Source of the DNA: Alviniconcha marisindica
Taxonomy: Eukaryota > Mollusca > Gastropoda > Provannidae
Assembly: GCA_018857735.1 (NCBI GenBank)
Contig: JABMCL010002631.1
Coordinates: 548,001-612,000, forward strand
Direction of reading: 5' to 3'
DNA length: 64,000 nt
Within the stretch, counting starts at the first letter, position 1. Each line of letters opens with the position of its first letter. Under the pieces are notes generated by a model, which saw nothing but the letters and a program-made list of their open reading frames with translations, made no database searches and had not been told where the DNA came from. This document shows positions 13,801 to 32,745 of the stretch, one piece after another. Made by a program: the position numbers and the translations under genes.

Positions 13801-16800
13801 GTGTTGTATTATTATAATGAAAATCATGATGAAAATATGAAGCTGTAACTATTGTGGGTGAACTGACCACTTCAATGAGAGCTTTTGCTATACATTAATA
13901 GTTTGAAGTAGTGTTATTAAAAGGCAATTTTTCATTTTTATTTTATTTTATTTTTTTACTGTTCCTCAGACTAAATTTGCCTTCCCACAAAACGGCAACA
14001 TGAATTTTGTCAAGAAGGGGAATTTATGTATATATGCAGTTGAGTGTAAACATCCCTTGTGGTTTTAAATTTGTGATTTATATGCATGCTTTTGTTCTCA
14101 TTTTTTGTGGATCTGTATGTCTGTGTATGACTATGATAAAGGGGGAGAGAGCATTGAGAAATTCTTATTAACCTTAAAGTAAATAAGTACCGTTCTGGTA
14201 TTTTTCAGCCGGAATTCACAGCGATGCGTGAGCAGTACATGAGAAAAGGAGAAGGATTCATCATTTGTTACTCCATCACCGACAGACGCAGCTTTGATGA
14301 AGTCATCGCCTACAAGAAGCTTATAAATCGAGTGCGATGTCGAGATGACATTCCGATCGTGATTGCTGCCAACAAATGCGATTTGGAAGACAAACGCAAA
14401 GTGAGCATCTGTGCTTATATTCAGTAGTAGTCAGCCTCAGTCTTTAGTCTCACAAGACTGAAATGAACACTTTGGACAGTGCAGTTGCATCTCTTGTGTC
14501 TGAAAAGGCGCAGATGGGAATGGCAGTTGTTGTCGTGTCTGCTGGACTTTGGCTCTGCATTTGGTCTTTCTGTTTCCTGCAGGCCATCTGCCTTGTTTTC
14601 TCCTCCTCTGCTCTTCTCTCTAGACACCTGCATGAAAGATGTGTTATACCAAGATAAAGCAGTCCTTATGTTATAGCCTGCTAAAAAAAAAAAAAAAAAA
14701 AAATTAAAGGAAGGGAAAAAGAAGAAGAAGAAAGCAGGGATAGATTTCAGTTACTTGCATAAGATCAAGTCAGATTTTTTGATTGACTTGGTCAAGCAGC
14801 ATTTTTTCTTCACTGTTACAGTGTTACTGTTAGCAGCAGGAACATCACATTGACCACAAAGTGATATCAGAAAGGATATATAATTAGGCCAGATACATTA
14901 TATGTAATCACATCCTACTTTTATTTTTTACTCAAAGACTTCAAAACGTGCCATCTTCAAACAATCAGCCAGGAGCTGGCAAAGACTGTTATATACTACA
15001 TTATTAGTCTTTGTGGTTTGTCACAGAGTCAGTTATGAAAGGTGGTAACTCTCCATGCCATCCTTACATTGATCTTGGTATATAATATCTTTGCCTGCGT
15101 GTAGCAGGCCAGAGAGCTGGTTTGGCCTTGCAATAAGATATTATGCTGGTAAGTAGAGGGACCTCGGTTCGATTCTGCTTTGGCTGTCCTTTCTCTTAAA
15201 AAAATTGTGGTCTGTGGACCCTGTCCTGTGACTTTGTTCCTCACAGTTAGTGAAACATTAACATGGCTCTCATTGCTCCCCATCTTAGACTAGTGCAGGA
15301 GTCATTCTGTTGGTGACAGTGCACATAGCGTCTCCCTCTTCCCCCACCAGACTTAGCACAGGAGTCATTCTGATGGTGACAGTGTACGTAGCATTAGGTA
15401 TAATCTCCCTTTTCCACCTCCAGACTTAGTGCAGGAGTCATTCTGATGGTGACATTGTATGTAGCATTGGGTATAATCTGCCTCTTCCACCACCAGACTT
15501 AGTGCAGGAGTCATTCTGATGGTGACATTGTATGTAGCATTGGGTATGGTCTCCATCTTCCCCCACCAGACTTAATGCAGGAGTAATTCTGATGGTGACA
15601 TTGTACGTAGCATTGGGTATAATCTCCATCTTCCCCCACCTCCTAGCCCCTTGGTCCCCACCAGTACCTCTTCGGAGACAACTCGGGGTTAAACCAGTTA
15701 CTTTAACCAGCCAACCAAGCAGCTGTTTTCCAGGAGGCACAGTTTTGTGTGGCTCCCATACTTGCATCAGAGTTAAGTGCTTTTAGTATCATTGGCGGGA
15801 GCTGCCACAAGTATCATGTTTGTCACGACAAAACTTTTGTCGTGTTTAGTATGCTTGTCGTGACAAAACTTTTGTTGTGACGGACATATTTTTGTTGTGA
15901 CAAAACTTTTGATGTGACAAATATTGTTGCGAAACATATGTTCATCGGGACAAAACTTTTGTTGCAATAAACATTGTTGTGAGAAACATAATTTTGTGTG
16001 GCTCCCATACTTGCATCAGAGTTAAGTGCTTTTAGTATCATTGGCGGGAGCTGCCACAAGTATCATGTTTGTAATGACAAAACTTTTGTCATGGTTAGTA
16101 TGCTTGTCGTGACAAAACTTTTGTTGTGATGAACATATTTTTGTTGTGACAAAACTTTTGTTGCAACAAATATTGTTGCAAAACATATGTTCATCGGGAC
16201 AAATTTTTTGTTGCAACAAATATTGTTGTGAGAAACATAATTTTGTGTGGCTCCCATACTTGCATCAGAGTTAAGTGCTTTTAGTATCATTGGCGGGAGC
16301 TGCCACAAGTATCATGTTTGTCATGACAAAACTTTTGTCATGGTTAGTATGCTTGTCGTGACAAAACTTTTGTTGTGACGAACATATTTTTGTTGTGACA
16401 AAACTTTTGTTGCAACAAATATTGTTGCAAAACATATGTTCATTGGGACAATTTTGTTGTTGCAACAAATATTGTTGCGAGAAACATAATTTTGTCACGA
16501 CAAAAGTTTTGTCATAACAAACACATGTGTTTGCTATGACAAAACATGTCTTTTGTCGCGACAAAAGTGTGCTTGTCATGACAAAACTTTTGTCGCAACC
16601 AAAAGTGTGCTTGTCATGACAAAACTTTTGTCGCAACCATTTTTTTCCTTCTCACAATAAACATGATTTTGTCACAGCAACAATGATACTTGTGGCAATT
16701 CCCACCATTGATAGCCTAGAGGCCTAAAGCACAGGTGAGGCTTTTCAGCTGGTTGCTTGCCTGAGGCAAGGTCACCACGCAGGATGTCCTTTGGGATCCA

Positions 16801-18101
16801 CCTGTTGTCCACCCAGAAGGCATGCCCCAGCTGCTGGATGCAAGGGTGCTTGAGAAGAATGTGCATGATTGGTTCCAGCTTGTTCAAGAACTAGGCTATT
16901 TTTGTCCTTCTAGAAGATCCAGAGAATGTGTCCAAGGCAGTGATGAGTGTGTGTGCATTACAGATGAAGGGAGCTGAGTCGCTTTTCCCTTTTTCTGTCA
17001 AGAGTATAGAGTCCATGGTTCATGCTTGCATCACCAGCATCATTTTTTTTTTTTAAAGGAGCATTTTGAGGACTTGGGCTTTGTACACTTGTAGTTTGTT
17101 GGCCTTGGTTGGTTTGTTGTTGATCCAAACTCTCTTTGCTTTGTGTTCCCTGCTTCATATGATTGATATATGTATAATATGACCAAGCTTAAAGAGTCTC
17201 CAGTTTATACAGCTGAATTACTGTTATTCTTTTTATTCCCTCTGTCTCTCTTACTTCTGGATGTTCATAAGAAATTCTTGTTTCCAAACTTTGCCCTTGT
17301 CCTGCCTGAAAACTATCTTCAGCACACAAACTCACAATCACTACAGGAAAATGGACAACAAGCTTCTTCTGTTCTTTAATGGGGAACCAAAACTGAACAT
17401 GCAAATTGGCCTGAAAATGTGCAAATATTTTCGTATGCATGTTTCTGTTGGTGGTTCTGTCACTGTTTATACAGAAAAGTACCTTTTTGCTTCCAAGTTG
17501 AGCTGAGGGTGCGGCCATTTTTTAGTTTGCTCTTTACTAATGAAGAGCAGAAAAGATCAGCTCATCAGTGACATATTTGATACTTTTGCTGCACTTTCTG
17601 GCCTGTACTGCTGGGCATAAAATGGCAGCACTCACATTCACATTTTCATGACTTTCAGAGTTTTAATAAACAGGAGCAAAATTTGAGTGCAAAACTACAG
17701 TCCTCTCAATTTTAGTCCTCTAAAATTCCATTGTAATCGATAGAGCCCATGAAATTGCTTCTGTCCCATTCCCCTTTAAAGTCCATTTATTCTAAATGTT
17801 TTGCATTTTGGCAACATGCTCATGCTTGAAATGGTGACATGACTGTGTTCAGGTCAAACATGAAGAGGGTCAGGCCCTGGCTCGACAGCTTGGCTGTCCC
17901 TTCTTTGAAACGTCGGCAGTCCTACGCAAGTGTGTGGATGATGTCTTTCACAGCCTGGTCATCGAGATACGACGCAAGGAACAGGAAGTGGAACAGGCAG
18001 AAGCCAAGCTAAGCCGCCAGGAAAAGAGAATGCGCCGCATGCGCATCTTCCTGCGCACCATCAACTTTTTCCACCGCTTACGGCGCTCACGGAGGAACTA
18101 A
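4841..18101 (+). CDS. RIT1: RIT/Ric-type Ras-family small GTPase, five exons
   Basis: Exons: 4841-4928, 7107-7163, 9157-9230, 14209-14400, 17853-18101. All introns are GT-AG, and the joined frame gives 219 residues, the length of human RIT1. Visible motifs: P-loop GDGGVGKS (22-29); effector loop HDPTIEDAY (44-52), split by intron 2; DTAGQ (69-73); switch II stretch [27 protein letters not shown], typical of RIT; NKCD (128-131); ETSA (156-159). The C-terminus is a basic, hydrophobic tail rich in Arg, Phe and Leu with no CAAX box. RIT proteins bind the plasma membrane through such tails instead of a lipid anchor. In this family the protein is a GTP/GDP switch that signals to MAPK/p38 and survival pathways. 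I chose the ATG at 4841 because it sits just upstream of the G-domain. The orthologue could equally be called Ric, since invertebrates usually have one member. Confidence 0.95.
5290..5650 (+). repeat. Local direct duplication in RIT intron 1
   Basis: About 130 bp at 5290-5425 is repeated with changes at 5517-5642. Shared blocks are CCTCGATGATCA, AATCATTATCACGA, GTGTTTGACAT, GGGCACTGAAA and GAGCAGGACATG. The rest of intron 1 (4929-7106) is AT-rich and shows nothing coding; a related fragment occurs near 6185-6260. Confidence 0.65.
8067..8945 (-). mobile_element. Degenerate non-LTR retrotransposon, RNase H domain
   Basis: On the minus strand, 8943-8881 reads [19 protein letters not shown], which fits the conserved RNase H segment of Jockey/I-type LINEs (W-P-H-x-G-x-x-G-N-x-x-A-D-x-L-A-K). 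Further on, 8330-8260 reads [17 protein letters not shown], and around 8200-8130 a shifted frame gives [14 protein letters not shown]. These are the usual C-terminal landmarks of the same type of protein. Stops and frameshifts make it dead. The two halves are separated by a different repeat (8383-8800), so the copy is interrupted. It lies in intron 2 of the RIT gene, antisense to it. Confidence 0.75.
8383..8800 (-). mobile_element. Second LINE fragment nested in the first
   Basis: The minus strand contains [17 protein letters not shown] (about 8750-8700), a second RNase H signature unlike the flanking one. It is followed by [22 protein letters not shown] sequence in a shifted frame, and the fragment ends near 8383 in GAACCGAACCGAACTGAACAG. 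A second copy of its 3' part is at 49345-49675. Its position between the two halves of the other element indicates a younger insertion. Frameshifts show it is inactive. Confidence 0.7.
12755..12905 (+). repeat. Dispersed repeat family B, copy in RIT intron 3
   Basis: TTACAGTGATTGGCTGACTG, TTTCCATGAACCACTTTACC and TTTGAAAATATGT are shared with 62525-62680. No coding content is seen. The rest of intron 3 (9231-14208) is AT-rich unique-looking sequence with (TA)n tracts near 9350 and 13122. Confidence 0.6.
14673..14702 (+). repeat. Poly-A tract
   Basis: A homopolymer A run of about 20 bases is followed by GAAGAAGAAG. It could be the tail of an old retroposed sequence in RIT intron 4, but no upstream body was recognised. 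Confidence 0.5.
14727..14880 (+). repeat. Dispersed repeat family C, copy in RIT intron 4
   Basis: TCAAGCAGCATTTTTTCTTC followed by GTTAGCAGCAGGAACATCAC and AAAGTGATATCAGAAAG matches 52517-52615, where the blocks are closer together. Both copies are diverged and non-coding. Confidence 0.55.
15100..15185 (+). repeat. Possible tRNA-derived SINE head
   Basis: GGTTCGATTCT at 15166-15176 fits a pol III B box (GGTTCGANTCC), preceded by GGACCTC as in tRNA-derived SINEs. A convincing A box and a cloverleaf could not be drawn, so this is not called a tRNA gene. Confidence 0.3.
15285..15640 (+). repeat. Five-copy tandem repeat, ~73-bp unit
   Basis: The unit carries GCAGGAGTCATTCTGATGG, TGACATTGTATGTAGCATTG, GGTATAATCTCC and CTTCCCCCACCAGACTTA. 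Copies begin near 15289, 15358, 15430, 15503 and 15577. The middle copies are the most alike. It lies in RIT intron 4. Confidence 0.85.
15751..16733 (+). mobile_element. Inverted-repeat-flanked element with palindromic tandem core
   Basis: Three ~249-bp units start at 15751, 16000 and 16249 with GGCTCCCATACTTGCATCAG. Each contains several ~20-bp subunits built on the near-palindrome GACAAAACTTTTGTC. After the third unit come further subunits, then 16676-16733, whose reverse complement (TGCTTTAGG, ATCAATGGTGGGAATTGCC, ACAAGTATCAT) matches the unit's TGCTTTTAGTATCATTGGCG and GCTGCCACAAGTATCAT. The array is thus bracketed by imperfect inverted repeats. No ORF of its own. Mollusc non-autonomous elements with tandem cores (such as pearl) have a similar plan, but identity is not shown. 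Confidence 0.65.
16690..17160 (-). mobile_element. Degenerate LINE reverse-transcriptase C-terminus
   Basis: The minus strand near 17135-17060 gives [20 protein letters not shown], the sort of R-x-W-x-N-K-L-x-K-x-x-V-Y segment found after the RT domain in LINEs. Near 16980-16900 a frame gives [11 protein letters not shown], and 16830-16745 gives [20 protein letters not shown]. This order is typical of the C-terminal part of RTE/CR1-like pol proteins. There are several frameshifts and stops. It abuts the inverted-repeat element upstream. Confidence 0.65.
17373..17780 (+). repeat. Dispersed repeat family D, single-unit copy
   Basis: Blocks in order: TTTAATGGGGAACCAAAAC, GGCCTGAAAATGTGCAAAT, GGTGCGGCCATTTTTTAGTT, GATACTTTTGCTGCACTTTC plus TGGCC, CTGGGCATAAAATGGCAGC, GTCCCATTCCCCTTT. 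The same order occurs at 45819-47130, where the TTTTGCTACATATTCTGGCC segment is amplified into a long array. This copy has one such segment and is the better guide to the ancestral element. Confidence 0.65.
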
Positions 18102-18247
18102 CGGAACCAGAAGGGTTGCTGGCACAACAAGCGACACATGTTTTTTTGTGAAGGGTCATGCATGAGACCTGGTCTCTCCCAGTTTCTGTGAAGTGGAAGT
18201 TCAGCTGTCATCACTTCCCCAGAAATTGAGGGTTGCCTAAATGCAGA

Positions 18248-18248
<1 letters not shown>

Positions 18249-18309
<61 letters not shown>
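18249..18309 (+). repeat. (GT)n microsatellite
   Basis: About 30 uninterrupted GT dinucleotides, 150 bp downstream of the RIT stop codon and probably inside its 3' UTR. Confidence 0.95.
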
Positions 18310-18310
<1 letters not shown>

Positions 18311-20036
18311 ATACACAACATCCCAATAGCTGTGGTGAAGTTTGGGGAATTAGGTGAAGAACAAAGACTACGCCACCTGTTCAGTTATGATTAAAACCTA
18401 CAACTCCTTCTCAGTGGTTTATTAAGTTTAGCAGTTTCCTAATGGTGGATAGACTAGCCAGTAAACTCACCAAAAAATAAAATAAAAAAATGCCTGTATC
18501 TTTTGAAAACACTGGTTTACTGATTATAATTTTTTAAATTGTAAGTTTGTTTTGTTAGGATACTTACACGTGTATTTATACTAATATTGTGAGTGAGAGA
18601 GAGAAAGAAAAAAGAAAGAAAGAAAAAACAACAACAACACAACTGAGATTGCTGGAATAAAAACAAAAAAATAGAACTACAACAATAAAACTAAAAGAGA
18701 AGATGGATAAAAAGACGAGTGGGGTGGAGAACAAATGAAATCCACATTTTGTGTTAGGAAGGCAACCTAACAAATTTGTTCTTTTGAAGATGTGTAGTTG
18801 CAGAAATACTCACACACCAATCCATGTTCATAACCCCTTTCATTTAAAAACAAATTCACAGCTGTCAGTGTCTGTATGACAATCATGTACATGTACAAGG
18901 AAGATTTATTGATATACATTTTTGGAGAGAGAAATTCAAGAGTAATAGATTGTTTGAAATTACTTTTATACTTATTTTTGTATTAATCTGCATTCAGCAT
19001 TTTGAATAGCATTACCGATTAAATTAAGCTACTTGCTTTAGCTTCAAACTTTAAAAAAAAGAGAGCTGAAGAATGAAGTAGTTTTATATATATATATTTT
19101 TTCATCAGAACCCCATACATTTTTATGATACAGTGTGAGTAAAATTTATTTTTTACATTTCTGTCTAGTGTGTGAACTTTATTTATTATGGTAGCATGCA
19201 GATATGCTTTTGTTTACTAAAATCAAATGACATTGTTCACTTGTGTGTCTTGTATGAAATGGTTTCCATTGAACACATTTTTTGCATGGGGAATTGTTTT
19301 TAGCTTGCAACTTTTAACGCATTAGCTACCATGCCTGTCAAAGTTAAAAAACATGGGGGGGTCTATGTATTGATGACCATTTGTTGAGCTGCGAGATGTC
19401 TGACCCTTTGCAGTTGACAGGATGTTAAAATCCAATCGTTATCTCTCTCCATAGCAAAAGTCTGAAACTTTGGCGTAATGATAACTACCACTTTCATAAC
19501 CTCTCTTGTGACCGTGGCCCAATTTCAATATCGCAGTGGCATCAGACTTGTAAAACTGCCAGTTGTGAGCTGTATATACATTTATATATATATATATTTA
19601 TAGGCAATATCCACATATGGCCCTCTCAGTTCTTTCTCCACTTCTGTGTGTGGCGTATGTGTGTACGTGTGTGCATGTGTGTGAACATTAATGGAAGAAA
19701 TTTCAACTGGCAACAGTTTTGACATAACCAGTTTCATATGAATTCTTTCCTTATTATTATTGTTAATTGGTATACAATTTGAAGACATGGAACAGACAGG
19801 GTTAAATGTGGAGATTGCCTGAACATATATACATAATAGATGCTGTTTAAACAAGATCTTTAAATGCCTGCATGACATTGTGAACTTGACAATACTCACT
19901 GAATTCAATGGCTTTGGTTGATTTTGAAGGTCACAGACAAGTTTTCAAAAAAAGAAAAAGAAAAAAAGGCTTTATTATTATATTTTGCAAGTGGGTCAAG
20001 AGAGCAAGGCCTTGTTATAGTTGTTTTTTGACATTA

Positions 20037-20235
20037 CACTACCACATTGTTGGAAGTCAAAATATTAACATCAACATGAACAAGTGACTGATCAGATATT
20101 GCATATTACTTACTATTAGCATTGCATCTGACATAGCATACACACTATACTACAACATTGTTGGAAGTCAAAATATTGTTTAACATCAGCGATTTGACAT
20201 GAACAAGTGATTGAGTAGGTATTATACATTAGCAT
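20037..20235 (+). repeat. Diverged tandem duplication, ~110-bp unit
   Basis: ACATTGTTGGAAGTCAAAAT, GACATGAACAAGTGA and TTAGCAT blocks occur twice, starting near 20042 and 20153. Confidence 0.65.
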
Positions 20236-20521
20236 TAAACAAACAAAAATGTTGGTATATATATATATTTATTTATTTTTACACACATACACATTTCATA
20301 CGTGTATGTTATTACAGTAAACGGTTCCCAGGGGAGAGCATCCTAAAGATCAGCAAAAAGTGAGCTTGACAGAGTGGTTCCAAGTTTATTGACACTGAGC
20401 AATGATGGGTAGGGTTTCTAGAAAATGTGGTCTTTCATATGGGTGGTCTGTCATGAGAGGTTCCACTATACCTCGGTCGGACTTGGTTAATGTAGTGGAG
20501 TATAGTGCCTGTGATAAAACT

Positions 20522-20655
20522 GTTTTTATATAGTTTCATTTATACTCATTTTAAGCTGACATAGTCGCGATCAACACTGAGGTATGGTTTATATAGTTTC
20601 ATTTACACTCATTTTAAGCTGATGTAGTCGTGATCAACACTGAAGTATGGTATGA
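20522..20655 (+). repeat. Tandem duplication, ~64-bp unit
   Basis: TATATAGTTTCATTTATACT, CATTTTAAGCTGACATAGTC and GATCAACACTGAGGTATGG are repeated head to tail with few changes. Confidence 0.8.
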
Positions 20656-21969
20656 TTGAAGAGGTTTTTGTTTGTACTCAAGAGTTCTGGAACAGTCCAT
20701 CATACTACTGGTACTTCTGCACGCACATTCATACTTGCATAATTTATGCATGATGCATGCTTGTAGTTGTAGATGTGAATGAAGAGTGTGACCCTGTCAT
20801 TAATTTATTGGTTATGTGTAGTTGTAGTACTGTGTCAGTGTGTGTGACATTGTCTTGATCATCTTTTAACATCACTGCTTAGATCTGAAACCAGTGTACT
20901 TTCATCATTGTACGCTAGCATGTCCAAGACCTCACAAAATTAGCAGTAATGTGTGAAGGGGAGTGTGTGTGTATTCATGCATGAGTGAACAAGAGAGCTA
21001 TTTGTTAACTGTTCAGGGTGTGATGTTGCCGAGTGTTTGACGTTTTATTAATATTGGATGACTGCTGATATCTGGAGCTTAGGCGTGGTATTGTTTTCTT
21101 CTTTTTATTTATTACCCTGGTGTTGAACTGCAAGTGGTAGACATTTTTTGTGTGTTTGCCTGCATGTTGTAGATACTGTACGCATAGTTGACTCGAACAG
21201 AACTGCTGGAAACATGTTTTTGGAAGTGTGATCAGGCAGATTGTGATCTTTGCATTGATATTTGATCTAGTGCCTCATCCATCATATGTATGTATAATTG
21301 TTTTCAAGTGTACCATTTACTGACAGTAGTACTAGATTTTGTGGCCATTTAAATAAGTGCAACACTCGGAATCGGATGCCATTGTTTGCTGTTCCGCAAG
21401 GTTCACGCTGTCTTTTTTTGAAAGGCCCAAGAATAGCTATTGTCATTTTCATTGTTAGTTTTGCATGTACGTTTCACTTCGGTCAAACCATCAGACTACT
21501 TCAGCCATTGTTGCTGTCTTTACCCATACTAGGGTTACTCCTCACGACAGCAAAGAGCATTAAGAAACCTCATTCATGTGAATTTTAACAGAAAAATAAA
21601 ATTTTAAAACTGGTTATTTTCAGTTTTGAGTGTTTTTTGTTGTTATTTTGACTTTCTTTCATAGGAGGCAGCCCTTTACTATAAAGGATCAAGTCACCAG
21701 CGCATGTTAAGAAACAGGTCATCTTTATTTCTTCATTAATTAAACACTTCCTGTGTGTAGTAGAAGAGCGGAGGGTGGTCTATCATACGTAGCTCTTGCA
21801 GTGCCATGTCATCCGTTTGATATTCTCGTGCAGTGTCTAAAACATGGTTGACTATCACCATTCAGATAACAAAAGTGAGTGGCAGACCCGTGGATTAAGT
21901 GAGGCTTGGTTCAATTAATGTTTGTCTCAGGGTCTTCTGACCTGTTTAACCTTTTGTAGGGTGAAGCAT

Positions 21970-22480
21970 TGTCATGAGCTGGAGTGTCAAAAAGATTGCT
22001 TTGTCTTCCAGGTCAAGGTCACAGCAAAGACTCAATTAACTGAAATACAGTAATACAGTGGCTATCTTCTCAAATACTGTTTTGCAATCAAGCTTATTTT
22101 GATGGTATATTGTCTTAAGTCAGTGTCTTGTGAAAAGATTGGATTACCATGTTCAAAGTCAAGGTCAAAGCCAGAAAGTAAAAAACAAATCATTAATGCC
22201 TGTCAAATGATTCATTCTGACCTGTTGAACCTTTTGGAACCTGTGACAATGCATCATGATCCAGTCACAGGAAGATTGCTGTCTTGAAGCTCAGAATAAA
22301 AATAGACCATTTCTACTTCTGAACTACTGATCCTTCTACATCGACGTAGTTTGATAATGCATTATATCAATTTGGAACGTCTTGTGAAAAGAGTAGATTA
22401 CTGTGTTCAAGGTCAAACCCACAGTGAAGGTTCAAAACTTCATTGAATGTTTCTCAGTCATACATTTTTTGTGCCACTGA
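21970..22480 (+). repeat. AGGTCA-rich diverged repeat units
   Basis: CAGGTCAAGGTCACAG (near 22010), TTCAAAGTCAAGGTCAAAGC (near 22151) and TTCAAGGTCAAACCCACAG (near 22407) each sit in a similar setting of CTTGTGAAAAGA and GACCTGTTGAACC blocks. They look like three or more decayed units of one repeat. The AGGTCA words resemble nuclear-receptor half-sites, probably by chance. Confidence 0.45.
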
Positions 22481-22989
22481 TCTCCCTATAACCAAACTAA
22501 ATGTGTTGATGTACTATTGCTATCAACCACACCAAGTGCAAAATAACAAACTGGACATAATATATACTGACAATAACATTGTGACATAAGTTTATCTGGG
22601 CGCACAGTGGAGGTACTTTGCTGCACAAAGCAGCAAACCTCGTTTGGGCTGGTCATCCGTTTTCATTCGGTTGCTGGGGTGTGCCCTTGTGAAATGATCC
22701 ACTCCCTGCACCATCACAATGTTAACTTTTTCGCAACATGTTGCAGTCATAGTCGCAATGGCTGCTGTCTCCCATGGCAGCGTGTAGCGAGCTGACTCAC
22801 AATGCATCATTAGGGCTGACGTGCACGTAGCGACTCTTCTTGCAATGGTGTTCTAAAATAAACTTGACACTGCAATTTCTCGCATTCAGGCTAACAAATC
22901 ACACCCACAGGAAGGGGAATCCTTTCTGCGTCATCTGACATTGTTTTACAAATCTGTAACATTTTTAGAATGGTTATCTGAAAATAAAC

Positions 22990-23460
22990 CAACCCCCAAC
23001 TCTCTCCCTGGTCGCTGAAACTCTTTGGTTATGGTGAAATGGTGGACTTTCAACAGCTTTCAAGCTCTAAAATTGATCCTGCAGCCTGGTTCATATGATG
23101 AATCAGAAGTCGATCACTATGGAAGTAGCACTGAAAGTGTAGAAGATGAGGATTTTGCCAAAGATGTGCCCAAAATTGATGCCAATCCCTGAGTATGAGA
23201 CTGATAAACTATAAAGACGGCAAACTGAACAATGAACATGGCAGGTGAAGAAAACTGTTTCGTGGACATTTTCCAAAGATCCCAAAAGACATGTAAACAA
23301 TGCTGCTGAGAAACAAAACAAAAAACCCAGTAAAACGGAGGAAACCCTAATCTTTTATCAGCACCAAATGTACAGTTTATGGGTTGCTTCTACATTTTAT
23401 GGCATTTTTTTGAAAATGGGTGATTTTGGCTGAATTTAGGTGTCCCCAGGCTACAGTGCT
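22990..23460 (+). other. Unassigned segment with short acidic reading frame
   Basis: 23050-23192 reads as about 47 open codons with an acidic stretch (SYDESEVDHYGSSTESVEDE) and then a stop. A second short frame at 23245-23433 follows (MKKTVSWTFSKDPKR at its start). It could be the decayed N-terminus of a DNA transposase, but I cannot assign a family. Confidence 0.25.
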
Positions 23461-23870
23461 TACTGCCTTAGGCTGTCTGCAGTGTATATCTATGCAGACT
23501 GGTAGGTGTGTTGAATGAGTTAAGCAGTTACAGGAAAAATCAGCCCAGTAACACTGAAGAGCAATGACAGTGTGCTCAAGTAGAAACTCAAAGATTCCAG
23601 CCTTGCAGTGCTTTGAACTGATTTGTTAAAAAGATATATGGACGTTGCATGTTGGCACTGTGAACTGGTTTTGTGCGGAAGCTTTTATGCATTATTTCAT
23701 TCACTCACATGTGTTCATGTAGCAAACTAATAATAATAATTATTAAAGAGATAGTATAAGTCTTTTGCAAACAAAGAATTTAAATTCACAAGTGAGTCTT
23801 TTTATGATGAAACAAACAGGAACAAAGACACCACAAAAAACAAAGACTATGATAAATAGGTGCAGCTGCA

Positions 23871-23876
23871 TTTATT
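23871..23876 (-). terminator. Poly(A) signal of ATP5F1A
   Basis: TTTATT on the plus strand is AATAAA on the minus strand, about 325 bp past the stop codon at 24200. It is a plausible cleavage signal for this convergently placed gene. Confidence 0.5.
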
Positions 23877-24199
23877 GGCTAAAATGCTACCACACTTGTG
23901 AAGAACCTCAACACTACACAGTCATGTTCATCAACATGCATACAAAAAGAAATACAAAGCGAATCAAGGCTAATTCAACAAAAGCCTGACAGCTTGTTTT
24001 TTTTCCATCAAATGTCAAACACACAGAATTAAGAGATGCACGATGGTCAATCACTATGACATACCACTACAGATATCATCACAATTTCTTTTGTTACAAA
24101 GGCAAAAGAATCAGTGTCTCTTTCAAAATCATCCCTTCGTATCCCATCCCTTTCCTTTTATACACTATAGATTTACTCCGGCTAGGCATTTCACGTTGC

Positions 24200-32745
<8,546 letters not shown>

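Larger units (their letters stand above)
18102..23850. other. RIT 3' UTR and intergenic DNA
   Basis: This stretch lies between the RIT stop codon and the ATP5F1A poly(A) signal; the genes converge. It is AT-rich with no recognised coding exon. Candidate plus-strand poly(A) signals include AATAAA at 18656 and 21595; which is used cannot be told. A (GT)n run, two small duplications, AGGTCA-type repeats around 21.97-22.48 kb and an unassigned segment at 22.99-23.46 kb lie inside. Confidence 0.5.

Noticed and set aside
15166..15176. tRNA gene suggested by a B-box word
   Set aside because: No acceptor stem, anticodon loop or A box could be fitted; at best a SINE head.
22010..22420. AGGTCA words as nuclear-receptor response elements
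   Set aside because: They recur as part of a decayed repeat far from any gene start, so chance or repeat origin is likelier.
23050..23433. piggyBac-like transposase start
   Set aside because: An acidic stretch alone is not diagnostic; no catalytic residues or terminal repeats were seen, so it is listed only as unassigned.
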